In this document: positions 41,257-51,348 of the stretch, piece by piece | How positions within the stretch are numbered: the first letter of the stretch is position 1 | Layout of the letters: every line of letters begins with the position of its first letter | DNA from: Symsagittifera roscoffensis | Taxonomy: Eukaryota > Xenacoelomorpha > Acoela > Convolutidae | Direction of reading: 5' to 3' | DNA: 64,000 nucleotides | NCBI RefSeq assembly: GCF_963678635.1 | Contig: NC_087069.1 | Coordinates: forward strand, 2,552,166-2,616,165 | Notes under the pieces: generated by a model | What the model was told of the DNA's origin: nothing | What the model saw: only the letters and a program-made list of their open reading frames with translations | Databases searched by the model: none | Translations under genes and position numbers: made by a program

Positions 41257-43258
41257 TTGTCAGCTCACTTTCCTTTCCTCCTTTCGCAAAAAAACTCCCA
41301 TCTCAGAGATCCAAATCGGTCGAGACATCCTGATCTCTTAATCTGTTGGCTTCCTGCCCCTCACCTACCAATGATAAAATTCCACTTTGATTGCCTCAGT
41401 TGTAGTGGCCAGCTCACCTTCCTTTCCTCCTTTCGCAAACAACTCCCATCTCAGAGATCCAAATCTGTCCAGTCATCCTGATCCACTGTTCTGTTGGCTT
41501 GCTGCCCCTCACCTACCAATGATAAAATTCCACTTTGATTGCCTCAGTTGTAGTGGTCAGCTCACCTTCCTTTCCTCCTTTCGCAAACAACTCCCATCTC
41601 AGAGATCCAAATCTGTCGAGTCATCCTGATCCCTTGTTCTGATGGCTTGCTGCCCCTCACCTACCAATGATAAAATTCCACTTCGATTGCCTCAGTTGTA
41701 GTTGTCAGCTCACCTTCCTTTCCTCCTTTCGTAAACAACTCCCATCTCAGAGATCCAAGTCTGTCGAGTCATCCTGATCCGCTGTTCTGTTGGCTTCCTG
41801 CCCCTCACCTACCAATGATAAAATTCCACTTTGATTGCCTCAGTTGTAGTTGTCAGCTCACTTTCCTTTCCTCCTTTCGCAAAAAAACTCCCATCTCAGA
41901 GATCCAAATCGGTCGAGACATCCTGATCTCTTAATCTGTTGGCTTCCTGCCCCTCACCTACCAATGATAAAATTCCACTTTGATTGCCTCAGTTGTAGTG
42001 GCCAGCTCACCTTCCTTTCCTCCTTTCGCAAACAACTCCCATCTCAGAGATCCAGTCCTGTCCAGTCATCCTGATCCACTGTTCTGTTGGCTTGCTGCCC
42101 CTCACCTACCAATGATAAAATTCCACTTTGATTGCCTCAGTTGTAGTGGTCAGCTCACCTTCCTTTCCTCCTTTCGCAAACAACTCCCATCTCAGAGATC
42201 CAAATTTGTCGAGTCATCCTGATCCCTTGTTCTGATGGCTTGCTGCCCCTCACCTACCAATGATAAAATTCCACTTTGATTGCCTCAGTTGTATTTGTCA
42301 GCTCACCTTCCTTTCCTCCTTTCGTAAACAACTCTCATTTCAGAGATCCAAGTCTGTCGAGTCATCCTGATCCGCTGTTCTGTTGGCTTCCTGCCCCTCA
42401 CCTACCAATGATAAAATTCCCTTTTGATTGCCTCAGTTGTAGTGGTCAGCTCACCTTCCTTTCCTCCTTTCGCAAACAACTCCCATCTCAGAGATCCAAA
42501 TCTGTCGAGTCATCCTGATCCGCTGTTATGTTGGCTTCTTGCCCCTCACCTACCAATGATAAAATTCCACTTTGATTGCCTAAGTTGTAGTGGTCAGCTC
42601 ACCTTCCTTTCCTCCTTTCGCAAACAACTCCCATCTCAGAGATCCAAATCTGTCGAGTCATCCTGATCCGCTGTTCTGTTGACTTGCTGCCCCTCACCTA
42701 CCAATGATAAAATTCCACTTTGATTGCCTCAGTTGTAGTGGTCAGCTCACCTTCCTTTCCTCCTTTCGCAAACAACTCCCATCTTAGAGATCCAAATCTG
42801 TCGAGTCATCCTGATCCCTTGCTCTGATGGCTTGCTGCCCCTCACCTACCAATGATAAAATTCCACTTTGATTGCCTCAGTTGTAATTGTCAGCTCACCT
42901 TCCTTTCCTCCTTTCGTAAACAACTCCCATTTCAGAGATCCAAGTCTGTCGAGTCATCCTGATCCGCTGTTCTGTTGGCTTCCTGCCCCTCACCTACCAA
43001 TGATAAAATTCCCTTTTGATTGCCTCAGTTGTAGTGGTCAGCTCACCTTCCTTTCCTCCTTTCGCAAACAACTCCCATCTCAGAGATCCAAATCTGTCGA
43101 GTCATCCTGATCCGCTGTTCTGTTGGCTTCTTGCCCCTCACCTACCAATGATAAAATTCCACTTTGATTGCCTAAGTTGTAGTGGTCAGCTCACCTTCCT
43201 TTCCTCCTTTCGCAAACAACTCCCATCTCAGAGATCCAAATCTGTCGAGTCATCCTGA
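41257..43258 (+). repeat. Higher-order repeats, 593-bp and 592-bp periods near the array edge
   Basis: The variant with CGCAAAAAAACTCCC followed by GATCTCTTAATCTG occurs near 41,290 and 41,883, offset 593. Monomers at 42,276 and 42,424 recur at 42,868 and 43,016, offset 592. These homogenised blocks lie within 3 kb of the end of the array. The edge is therefore not simply the most diverged part. Confidence 0.75.
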
Positions 43259-43689
43259 TCCGCTGTTCTGTTGGCTTGCTGCCCCTCACCTACCAATGAT
43301 AAAATTCCACTTTGATTGCCTCAGTTGTAGTGGTCAGCTCACCTTCCTTTCCTCCTTTCGCAAAGAACTCCCATCTCAGAGATCCAAATCTGTCGAGTCA
43401 TCCTGATCTGCTGTTCTGTTGGCTTCTTGCCCCTCACCTACCAATGATAAAATTCCACTTTGATTGCCTAAGTTGTAGTGGTCAGCTCACCTTCCTTTCC
43501 TCCTTTCGCAAAGAACTCCCATCTCAGAGATCCAAATCTGTCGAGTCATCCTGATCCGCTGTTCTGTTGGCTTGCTGCCCCTCACCTACTAATGATAAAA
43601 TTCCACTTTGATTGCCTCAGTTGTAGTTGTCAGCTCACCTTCCTTTCCTCTTTTCGCAAAGAACTCCCATCTTGAAGATCTAAATCTGT

Positions 43690-44407
43690 CGAGCCATCTT
43701 GATCCTACAAATGACAAAACCCAATGAAGTTTATGATGTTTCCATGGTCCTATCTTCAACACAATATTCTCCTCCGAACTCGAAAAGGGGACGATACCAC
43801 CGGTTTTTGTCAGGAGAATGCTTTTGATCGCCGATGGCTTTTGTGCCGTCGATATTCTCCCTTTTACTGCCTGAACTGACCGTACCACGATCAGGCTTTC
43901 CTTTGACCTCAGTCCATTTGCTTTCAATTGTTATCAGATTGGTCGCCAAATTCTTTTGGTATATCCAAGGTGGTTTTTGAAGCAGCTTATTTTCTCGGAT
44001 CTAACTCCTATTTTGTCTACTTCTGCGTTTTCTTCGGTTGACATTTTTTTTCAGTTCTAGGACAGGGTATGAGTATGATCTGCTAACGCAAAACCTTTGC
44101 CTTCAATAATTCAAAAAAAGTTCCTGATTTTCCGAATTATGTTGTAATTTTTTTTTGGGCGTGTGGGATCGGCGTCTTATTTGTTCCAGTGCTGTTTTCT
44201 CAATCGGAATTAACCTTCGCTCTTTGATAACTTTATTTTTGTTAGTTCTTCCTGGTCAAAATATTCCGTAGTTGTCTCATCGTCCAGAAGGTTCTTCTCC
44301 TGTATTAACCTGGCGAGAAACATCTTCCTGTTCTTATCTAGTGAGCACAGGAGACTTTTCGAGAACAAGTTAGTAGATGACGCCTCGCGAGTGACTGTAT
44401 GGCGCAC
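43690..44407 (-). other. Possible decayed coding segments, unrecognised
   Basis: The minus strand has three overlapping stretches without stops, of somewhat higher complexity than the flanking AT-rich DNA. One starts with an ATG at 44,044 (MSTEENAEVDKIG...) and stops after 36 codons at 43,934. A second frame is open through about 43,990-43,731, includes the residues PDKNRWYRPLFEFGGEYC, and ends in a stop. A third frame is open from before 43,927 into the satellite. A further charged stretch at 44,407-44,210 contains FLARLIQEKNLLDDETTTEY. None has a clear start, splice boundaries or a family I recognise. They could be exons of a host gene or a frameshifted remnant, or chance. Confidence 0.2.
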
Positions 44408-44660
44408 TCTATACGGTTTTTTCCCAAATTATGCTTCAAAGGGTTAAACACTAAACCTAATTTCAATCACGGGTAGTACGATTAAGTTTATGGACTAACC
44501 CAGTAGCTCGACGATTACACAGCGGCAGAGAGAACAACCGAACACTAAAAGTTTTGCTACAAAATGGTTTTCCTTCAAATTTTGGACTCTAGTCCTTGCG
44601 TTTTATTCTTGGTATAGCGTGCAATACGTTGTAAGTATCTAAGAACTCCCTAAAAACACA

Positions 44661-46398
44661 TGCAGTTAGAACCACTAAATTGATATAAATTTAGCGGAAA
44701 CTCAATCAACTGATAAAAAGGAGCAAAAAATGAAGAAAAAAGGCCAATCGGGTTGCTAAAATACAACCAGTATTGCAACAATATTTCAATTTGGTCGGAA
44801 TTTTAAAATGCTCAAATGCTTAAAGCAAAGAAACGCTTAAAAAATTAGTTTCAGAAGCAAAACGATTCTTAGATCTGGCACTTAAGCCGACAAAACATAA
44901 GCAGACAAATAATAGGCCGAATTTTTTCCGAACCGGAATATTTATCTTTTGAAAAAAAACATGCCCTAGTCAGATTCAAACGCGACACCTTGCCGTCCCA
45001 GGAGTATTCGTTACCTCCAAGCTAAGTATGCAGAAGACACTAAAAATTTGTATTCCTTATGAACCACGGTACCACGAGTCCAGATGAGTCCTGTGGACAA
45101 AGTTGTTCACGAGAAAAAAGTCTAGTACCCTATTGCAAAACCCTTGCTTATCGCAAGGTTTAACATGCCTGAAAAACGCACAGGTCCCAAATACAAGTAA
45201 ATTCAATTCTCTCGTTAGCGTACAGTAATGGTAAACAACCTTCTTCTCCTAGTTACCTTAAAAACTTAACTTTACACAGCGGCGAAGATACACTTCGCAT
45301 ACATTAGCAAAAAAATGAGCGATAACGCTAATGAAAAAATTGAATGAAAAAACTTTGCAAATTTTCTTAAGCGACGCGCGCCAATTAAGACTCAATTACA
45401 CAATGGCTAAGTAACGCAAGACAAAGTTCAGCTATTTCTCAGTCAACTGATTCAGGCAATGTTAAAATTATTCTCAGCAGCCGAGTCAAGCGACTGAAGT
45501 TTTGACGTTAATCCATACAGTGAACCAGATGAGGACGTTTTAAAATTTCAAACCAATTTTTTCAAATGTTCTAACTTTTTAGATTTTCTAGATTATTTTG
45601 TAGCATACATCGGTTGACGATTTTCTAAGCACACCATTTAAGCGATCGATGATCTGCGAAATTTTGTTTTTTTAAGTGAATCCAATGACAAAAATGTAGG
45701 CTTTTCCAAGCCAGCTACAGTGAAATGTGTCGCAAGTTTTAAGACCGCGAACTAAATTCAGTTTCCACTCAAGCTGTTTAGCTAAAAAATTTGAACTATT
45801 CCAAAATCTTTATACAACATGAATCGTTTTGCTAAATAGCTGTTTTTTAAAGCTAGCAACTGAGCAAAATTTGAACTATATAGAACTAAAGTTAATTTTT
45901 TTTCAAGCAAAATGTTGGGCAATAAACTTTTGAAAAAATTTTAGCATTTCAATTCTGTGAATCTGTTCGCAAAAAAAAATTTAAGGCAAATTTTTGATGA
46001 ATTAGGCTATAAAATATATCGCATTGAATTCAGAGCTGGAATCAATTCGGTTTCCCAAGATATCTCTTGTTGCGATGAAACGTTTAATTATATCAACTTT
46101 TCAAATAGATAGAATCTGTTCGCGCATGTTCTAAATGTTTCTAATCCAGCTAGTTAAGCAATGAAACTTTGAAATATGTTTACGTATTCCTTAAAGTGAA
46201 ATATTTCTGCGTACTCAAGTTCTATATGTTTTTGCAAAACAAAAACAGTTTTTAAAGCAAGATACTGCAGCTTCTGAGTAAAAAACGATGTAATTTTTTC
46301 AATTTGTTTACAATTTGAAAATCTGAGTTGACACGTTTTTTGTTGGATAGTGAAGTTTGCATTTCTCTATAATATGAATTACATTAACAATAACAGAT
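44661..46398. repeat. Dispersed 1.73-kb repeat, copy A
   Basis: From about 44,661 (GCAGTTAGAACCACTAAAT) to 46,398 (TTACATTAACAATAACAGA) this sequence is repeated in direct orientation at 47,694-50,070 with scattered substitutions and small indels. It has no long ORF, no inverted termini and no terminal repeats that I can see. A tRNA-like stretch lies at 44,966-45,026. It may be a non-autonomous transposable element or a segmental duplication. Landmarks include TTTACACAGCGGCGAAGATAC and GAATTCAGAGCTGGAATCAA. Confidence 0.75.
44966..45026 (-). other. tRNA-like segment inside copy A (SINE-like or pseudo-tRNA)
   Basis: Read on the minus strand, CTTGGAGG...CAAGGTGTCGCGTTTGAATC loosely resembles the A-box and B-box spacing of a tRNA. 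The T-arm pairing is poor and there is no matching acceptor stem, so it is not a functional tRNA. The better-preserved homologue in copy B has GGTTCGAATC-type B-box sequence. Confidence 0.25.
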
Positions 46399-46867
46399 AT
46401 CAAGTCCAAGGGCTTGGCAAAAACGTTTTCCTTGACAAGTTCTAAAAATTTTTCAATGAAGTTTCAGTTATTCAGATTTTCTTTTCTCTGTATGTGCAAC
46501 AGCTACATGGAGTTCACCAGTTGCATGGGACATTTTCTTTTTTCTGTTTCAAGTCGATCGCATCTTGATGTTTAGAACCTGATCACGTTTTATTGTCATG
46601 GTTGTGAAAAAGCCGATATGGGAGTTTGCCTTCCTTCTCAAAAGTGAATTGAACTGAACTTAAAACTAAATAAACCGAAGTCAAACCGCGATCAGTCAAA
46701 TTTGAGCGTGAACAAAATAACACTTGTAGGAAAAAAAGGACGCGACCTAAATTAACATCTTAATTACGCTGATTCACGCATCGAAACACATATGTGAAGT
46801 TGGTGATAGCTCTGTTAAATGATTAAAGGAAAAGTAGATAGAAGATTCGAATAAGTAAAACGTTTGA

Positions 46868-46940
46868 TATGTCGGATTGGAACCAGCGACTTCGTTTTGA
46901 ACTCTCACATTCTCTCATCTGTGCCAAGCCACGGGCTCTT
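46868..46940 (-). other. tRNA-like segment (possible SINE head)
   Basis: On the minus strand GTGGCTTGGCACAG resembles a pol III A box, and GCTGGTTCCAATCCGAC, about 40 bases later, resembles a B box. The T-stem has mismatches and no acceptor stem can be formed, so this is at best a tRNA-derived element or decayed tRNA. Confidence 0.25.
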
Positions 46941-47018
46941 GATTAAACTAGCCACCAATGATGCAGCTGTAGATGCTAATGAACTGCCAATGCTGTGCAG
47001 CAAAAATCCTACGAAGAC

Positions 47019-47234
47019 AAAATTGGGCTTTTTTTCCTTCCCCCCCCCCACCTGCAAAATTTTACAAGTGAAGTTTTGTTCACGTTATCCGAATGTTACC
47101 AAAATTGGCATGCGAAATGATTAGGCCATGACAAACATTTTTGGTCCTCTTAATTAACCTTGTAAAATGCCTCGTTACACCATAAAATTGACGCTTATTT
47201 GAGGCTGGGGGGAAAGGAAAAAGAGCCCAAAATT
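47019..47234. repeat. Short inverted repeat with C/G-run arms
   Basis: The left arm AATTGGGCTTTTTTTCC followed by C-run (47,021-47,049) is matched in reverse complement by a G-run followed by AAAGGAAAAAGAGCCCAAAATT (47,207-47,234). The arms are about 30 bases with one or two length differences, separated by about 150 bases. It could be a small foldback element or degraded MITE. No target-site duplication was identified. Confidence 0.45.
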
Positions 47235-47999
47235 GCTGTTAAGTGCGGTAATACGCTACGCTCGCAACTGATTTGACAGATTATTGACTTGTTTTGCTTT
47301 AAGTTAGCCTTTATGACCTTAAGAAGATATCACAAGTCAAAAAACTAAAATAAAAGATTGAGCTCGACGTTCTTAACACAGAGGCGAAGCTGAGCTTAGC
47401 AGCACTTGTGATACAAATTTGATTAATATCAAACGGAAAAATTTGAACAAAATCAAAACACCGTTTTTGTCAAAAAAATTTGTCTCTAGCAGTTGTGTCA
47501 CTTCTAGGCAAGTTGCACCGGATGGTTGATTGAATTTTAATTTATAATTATCATGCGGTAAAAGAGCCGAAAATACCTGAGCAGAAACCTTTCTTGCCGA
47601 AAAATATTTTTAAAATTCCAAATTAAAAATTTTTTGTCCTTTTTTTCCCTCAGAGATTGGGCGCGCACACAAATTTTGCTCGAACCCAAACAATGCAGTA
47701 AGAAGCCACTAAATCGATATAATTTAGCGGAAACTCAATCAAACGATTAAAAAAAGCAAAAAAAAGAAGAAAAAAGGCTAATCGGGTTGCTAAAATACAA
47801 CCAGTTTTGCAAACATATTTCGATTTGGTCGGAATTTTAAAACGCTCAAATGCTTAAAGCAAAGAAACGCTTAAAAAATTAGTTTCAGAAGCAAAACGAT
47901 TCTTAGATCTGGCACTTAAGCCGACAAAACATAAGCAGACAAATAATAGGCCGAATTTTTTCCGAACCGGAACATTTACCTTTTGAAAAAAAACAGATC

Positions 48000-48060
48000 C
48001 TAGTCAGATTCGAACCCGAAACCTTGCCATCTCAGGCGTATTCGTTAACTCCAAGCTAAG
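48000..48060 (-). other. tRNA-like segment inside copy B
   Basis: On the minus strand TTAGCTTGGAGTTAACGAA is followed 30 bases later by GGGTTCGAATCTGAC. These resemble pol III A and B boxes in the spacing of a tRNA. The stems are incomplete and the acceptor ends do not pair, so I read it as a tRNA-derived fragment, not a tRNA gene. Confidence 0.3.
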
Positions 48061-48127
48061 TATGCAGCACTAAAAAAGTTTGTCTTCCTTATGAACCAAG
48101 GTACCACGAGTCCAGATGAGCCCAGTG

Positions 48128-49410
48128 GACAAAATTGTTTACGAGAAAAAAGTCTAGTACCCTTTTGCAAAACCCTTGCTTATCGCAAGGGTAAACATTC
48201 CTGAAAAACGCAGAGTACCCAAATACAAGTAAATTCAATTCTCTCGTTAGCGTACAGTAATGGGAAACAACCTTCTTCTCCTAGTTACCTTAAAAACTTA
48301 ACTTTACACAGCGGCGAAGATACACTTCGCATACATAAGCAAAAAATGAGCAATAACGCTAATGAAAAATCTGAACGAAAAAACTTTGCAAAATTTTTTA
48401 AGCGACACGCGCCAATTAAGACTCAATTACACAATTGCTAAGTAACGCAAGACAAATTTCAGCTATTTCTCAGTGAACTGATTCAGGCAATGTTAAAATT
48501 ATTCTTTGCAGCCCAGTCAAGCGACTGAAGTTTTGACGTTAATCCATACTGTGAACCAGATGAAAGATGTTTTAAATTTTCAAACCAATTTTTTCAAATG
48601 TTCTAACTTTTTAGATTTTCTAGATTATTTTGTAGCATACATCGGTTGACGATTTTCTAAGCACACCATTTAAGCGATGGATGATCTAGGAAATTTTTTT
48701 AAGTGAATCGAATGACAAAAATGTAGGTTTTTCCAAGCCAGCTACAGTGAAATGTGTCAAAAACTTGTCAAGACAAAATTGTTTACGAGAAAAAAGTCTA
48801 GTACCCTTTTGCAAAACCCTTGCTTATCGCAAGGGTAAACATGCCTGAAAAACGCAGAGTACCCAAATACAAGTAAATTCAATTCTCTCGTTAGCGTACA
48901 GTAATGGGAAACAACCTTCTTCTCCTAGTTACCTTAAAAACTTAACTTTACACAGCGGCGAAGATACACTTCGCATACATAAGCAAAAAATGAGCAATAA
49001 CGCTAATGAAAAATCTGAACGAAAAAACTTTGCAAAATTTTTTAAGCGACACGCGCCAATTAAGACTCAATTACACAATTGCTAAGTAACGCAAGACAAA
49101 TTTCAGCTATTTCTCAGTGAACTGATTCAGGCAATGTTAAAATTATTCTTTGCAGCCCAGTCAAGCGACTGAAGTTTTGACGTTAATCCATACTGTGAAC
49201 CAGATGAAAGATGTTTTAAATTTTCAAACCAATTTTTTCAAATGTTCTAACTTTTTAGATTTTCTAGATTATTTTGTAGCATACATCGGTTGACGATTTT
49301 CTAAGCACACCATTTAAGCGATGGATGATCTAGGAAATTTTTTTAAGTGAATCGAATGACAAAAATGTAGGTTTTTCCAAGCCAGCTACAGTGAAATGTG
49401 TCAAAAACTT
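48128..49410. repeat. Two-copy tandem duplication, 644-bp period
   Basis: Positions 48,128-48,766 and 48,772-49,410 are almost identical at a constant offset of 644. The junction is at GTCAAGACAAAATTG near 48,768. Each copy holds a perfect 7-bp hairpin CCCTTGC-ttatc-GCAAGGG, the first at 48,173-48,191. Near-identity implies a recent event compared with the divergence between copies A and B. Confidence 0.9.
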
Positions 49411-50070
49411 TAGAACCGAGAACTAAATTTCCAAAATATTAAGTTTCCACTCAAGCTGTTTAGCTAAAAACTTTGAACTATTACTAAATCTTTATACAAC
49501 TTGAATAGTTTTGCTAAATAGCTGTTTTTTTTAAAGCTAGCAACTGAGCAAAATTTGAACTATATAGAAAAAAAGTTAAATTTTTCTCAAGCAAAATGTT
49601 GGGCAATAAACTTTTGAAAATCTTTTAGCATTTCAATTATGCGAATCGGTTCGCAAAAAAATTTTTAAGGCAAATTTTTGATGAATTAGGCTATAAAATA
49701 TATCGCATTGAATTCAGAGCTGGAATCAATTCGGTTTCCCAAGATATCTCTTGTTGCGATGAAACGTTTAATTATATCAACTTTTCAAATAGATAGAATC
49801 TGTTCGCGCATGTTCTAAATGTTTCTAATCCAGCTAGTTAAGCAATGAAACTTTGAAATATGTTTACGTATTCCTTAAAGTGAAATATTTCTGCATACTC
49901 TGCGAAACAAAAACAGTTTTTTAAAGCAAGCTACTGCAGCTTCTGAGTAAAAAACGATGTAATTTTTTCAATTTGTTTACAATTTGAAAATCTGAGTCGA
50001 CACGTTTTTTGTTGGATAGTGAAGTTTGCATTTCTCTATAATATGAATTACATTAACAATAACAGACATC

Positions 50071-50471
50071 TCGAGTGGTCGGAGCAACTATGGCTTATTC
50101 TTTTCTGGGTAGATTGTAGTCAAAAGTAGACAAGGATAAAATTTACAATTCAATTTAGTTATTCGGCGACAAAATGAACAAGTAACTGCCAAATTTTTTT
50201 AAATCTAACTTCTGGTTCACTACGAAATAATTCCATCCAGCTTTTCAGCATAACAGTTTGATATTTTATGAAGCATTTGAACATGTTTTTATCATTTTTG
50301 AAGGAGACAAAATCATTTATGAATGGATGTTTCAAAAAAAATAAAAATGTTTTGTCGGTTGAATGCAAGACCATGTTGAGTTGTTCCTTTCTGTTGCTGC
50401 TTCCTTTCTTTTGTCCTCTGACGTTACATGGGATGGCTCAAGGGATGGATAGTGAACTGAACTGGTGGTGT
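50071..50471. other. Non-coding flank; probable 3' untranslated region of the HECT gene
   Basis: No gene is supported. The stretch lies directly downstream of the stop codon of the minus-strand HECT exon, so its right part is likely 3' UTR. No clear AATAAA on the minus strand was confirmed. Confidence 0.4.
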
Positions 50472-50686
50472 TCAGGAGAGGTCGAACGAGTGCTGTCCCT
50501 CCGTGATGGCCTGCACTATTCTCTGTCGCATCACTGTGGCACTGGAGTACTGGGGCAGCTTCAGGTAGTTCACACAAGTCATCACAGATGGCAGCACATC
50601 ATCCTCTGTCCCCCCTACCACTCCCTCGCTCAGAGCCGCAGCTGCCTTGCGCACTATTGTCAGTGGGGGGCTGAGACTTCGGAATC
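50472..50686 (-). CDS. C-terminal exon of a HECT-type E3 ubiquitin ligase (TRIP12/UFD4-like), partial
   Basis: HECT ligases take ubiquitin from an E2 onto a catalytic cysteine and pass it to the substrate lysine. The exon encodes 70 residues of the HECT C-lobe. SPPLTIVRK is the conserved strand before the active site. [14 protein letters not shown] contains the catalytic cysteine. The chain ends in the typical amphipathic tail and GQHSFDLS, directly before a TGA at 50,474-50,472. The 5' boundary is a minus-strand acceptor, GAGTTTTAG at about 50,695-50,687, leaving a 2-nt partial codon in front of TTC CGA AGT. The wording of the active-site strand and the end most resembles TRIP12/UFD4-type ligases from memory of the family. 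No preceding exon is visible up to 64,000. Either a very large intron holds the retroelement or this is an orphan exon or fragment. The frame is intact and the cysteine is present. Confidence 0.88.
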
Positions 50687-51184
50687 CTAAAACTCACACT
50701 CACAATATTCATGCGTTATTAACTTTTCAATGCTTATCATTCAGCTATTTGCTTAATAACTTGACAAAATTCATTCTAGAAACAAAGACACCCTCAGCTT
50801 GAAGGATAGAAGTTATCCAACCTTAACAGCTTTGAACGGAAATATCAAAATAGGAATCCGTCCGATGTTTTTAAGCGCTTTGAAAGTAAACGAGAATAGC
50901 CCCGGATGCTGTGGAAGTAGCACAGTAAGTACGACCATGTACAAAAAAATCTTAAACGAAACTCCTTTTTCAAAAACATGCCTTTTGCTTTGCTGTACGT
51001 GGTGAGATGAGAGGAAAGACAAAAGCTTTGGAACGAAGCTATGAACCATGCTTTCCTGCAGCAAAAAAAAAACAATCTTTCTTTTAAAACACCTACTCTC
51101 TTGCTTTTCTCGCTTGAAATTAAACTTTGCTAACAAAGGATTCCCAATACAAGATTATTTGTAGTACTTTGATTAGGGGCAGTA
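50687..51184. other. Intronic or intergenic DNA upstream of the HECT exon; no gene seen
   Basis: Starts with the splice acceptor of the HECT exon (minus strand) and continues as AT-rich sequence. Short open frames on both strands have no recognisable domain or matching splice sites. Confidence 0.4.
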
Positions 51185-51326
51185 CAACAGTGCCGAAGTA
51201 CAACAGTGCCGAAAATGAAAACTTTGTTCAACAGTGCCGAAAATGAAAACTTTGTTCAACAGTGCCGAAAATGAAAACTTTGTTCAACAGTGCCGAAAAT
51301 GAAAACTTTGTTCAACAGTGCCGAAA
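51185..51326 (+). repeat. 28-bp minisatellite
   Basis: The unit CAACAGTGCCGAAAATGAAA plus ACTTTGTT repeats four times at 51,201, 51,229, 51,257 and 51,285. A shortened copy begins at 51,185 and a partial copy at 51,313. Copies are essentially identical, so expansion is recent. It sits 22 bases left of the inverted-repeat element. Confidence 0.95.
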
Positions 51327-51348
51327 GTTTGAATAAATTACAACATAA

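Larger units (their letters stand above)
1..43725 (+). repeat. 148-bp tandem satellite array, about 295 monomers
   Basis: Every 148 bases the same unit returns in the same orientation. Landmarks in each unit are GATCCGCTGTTCTGTTGGC, CTACCAATGATAAAATTCC, TCAGTTGTAGT and CCCATCTCAGAGATCC. The array is cut by the left edge and fades out near 43,725, where a last, deleted monomer joins unique DNA. Monomers differ mostly by single substitutions. Occasional small indels occur: a 1-base loss near 5,957, loss of 4 bases near 13,770, a 6-base duplication near 19,792, a short deletion near 30,563, and a replaced segment near 35,940. The unit length is close to a nucleosome core. Head-to-tail megasatellites of this size are typical of centromeric or pericentromeric heterochromatin; that location is inferred. 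Open frames of about 80 codons recur because stops are rare in three frames; 148 is not a multiple of 3, so I do not regard them as genes. Confidence 0.98.
46399..47693. other. AT-rich spacer between the two dispersed copies; no gene seen
   Basis: No supportable coding region. It contains a tRNA-like stretch at 46,868-46,940, a run of ten C at 47,040-47,049 and an inverted repeat with arms at about 47,019-47,050 and 47,205-47,234. The rest is AT-rich with scattered homopolymers. Confidence 0.5.
47694..50070. repeat. Dispersed 1.73-kb repeat, copy B, with internal tandem duplication
   Basis: This is the direct repeat of 44,661-46,398. It starts near GCAGTAAGAAGCCACTAAAT and ends at TTACATTAACAATAACAGA before the sequences diverge (copy A continues TATCAAG, copy B continues CATCTCG). 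It is longer than copy A only because of a 644-bp tandem duplication inside it. No long ORF. Both copies share the same orientation, 3.03 kb apart. Confidence 0.75.

Noticed and set aside
128-43675. Hundreds of overlapping plus-strand open frames of about 80 codons in the satellite
   Set aside because: They recur every 148 bases, which is not a multiple of three, so each monomer is read in all frames in turn. They arise from lack of stops in the repeat. No start context, codon bias or domain supports translation.
1-43725. CRISPR-like regular spacing
   Set aside because: There are no unique spacers; the whole unit is repeated. Context is eukaryotic.
1-43725. CENP-B box in the monomer (TTTCGCAAACAACTCCC)
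   Set aside because: It starts with TTCG but lacks the A and CGGG positions of the CENP-B box core, so I do not claim it.
43589-43927. 112-codon minus-strand frame crossing from unique DNA into the satellite
   Set aside because: Its last third is satellite sequence and its ATG-less start follows two stops. Not credible as a whole gene; noted only as part of a possible remnant.
44966-48060. Functional tRNA genes
   Set aside because: A/B-box-like words are present but acceptor and T stems do not pair.
50268-50690. 140-aa plus-strand open frame
   Set aside because: It is antisense to the HECT exon, whose minus-strand translation has the unmistakable catalytic motif.
50813-51136. 107-aa minus-strand open frame upstream of the HECT exon
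   Set aside because: No HECT motif, no domain, and it lies where an intron is expected.
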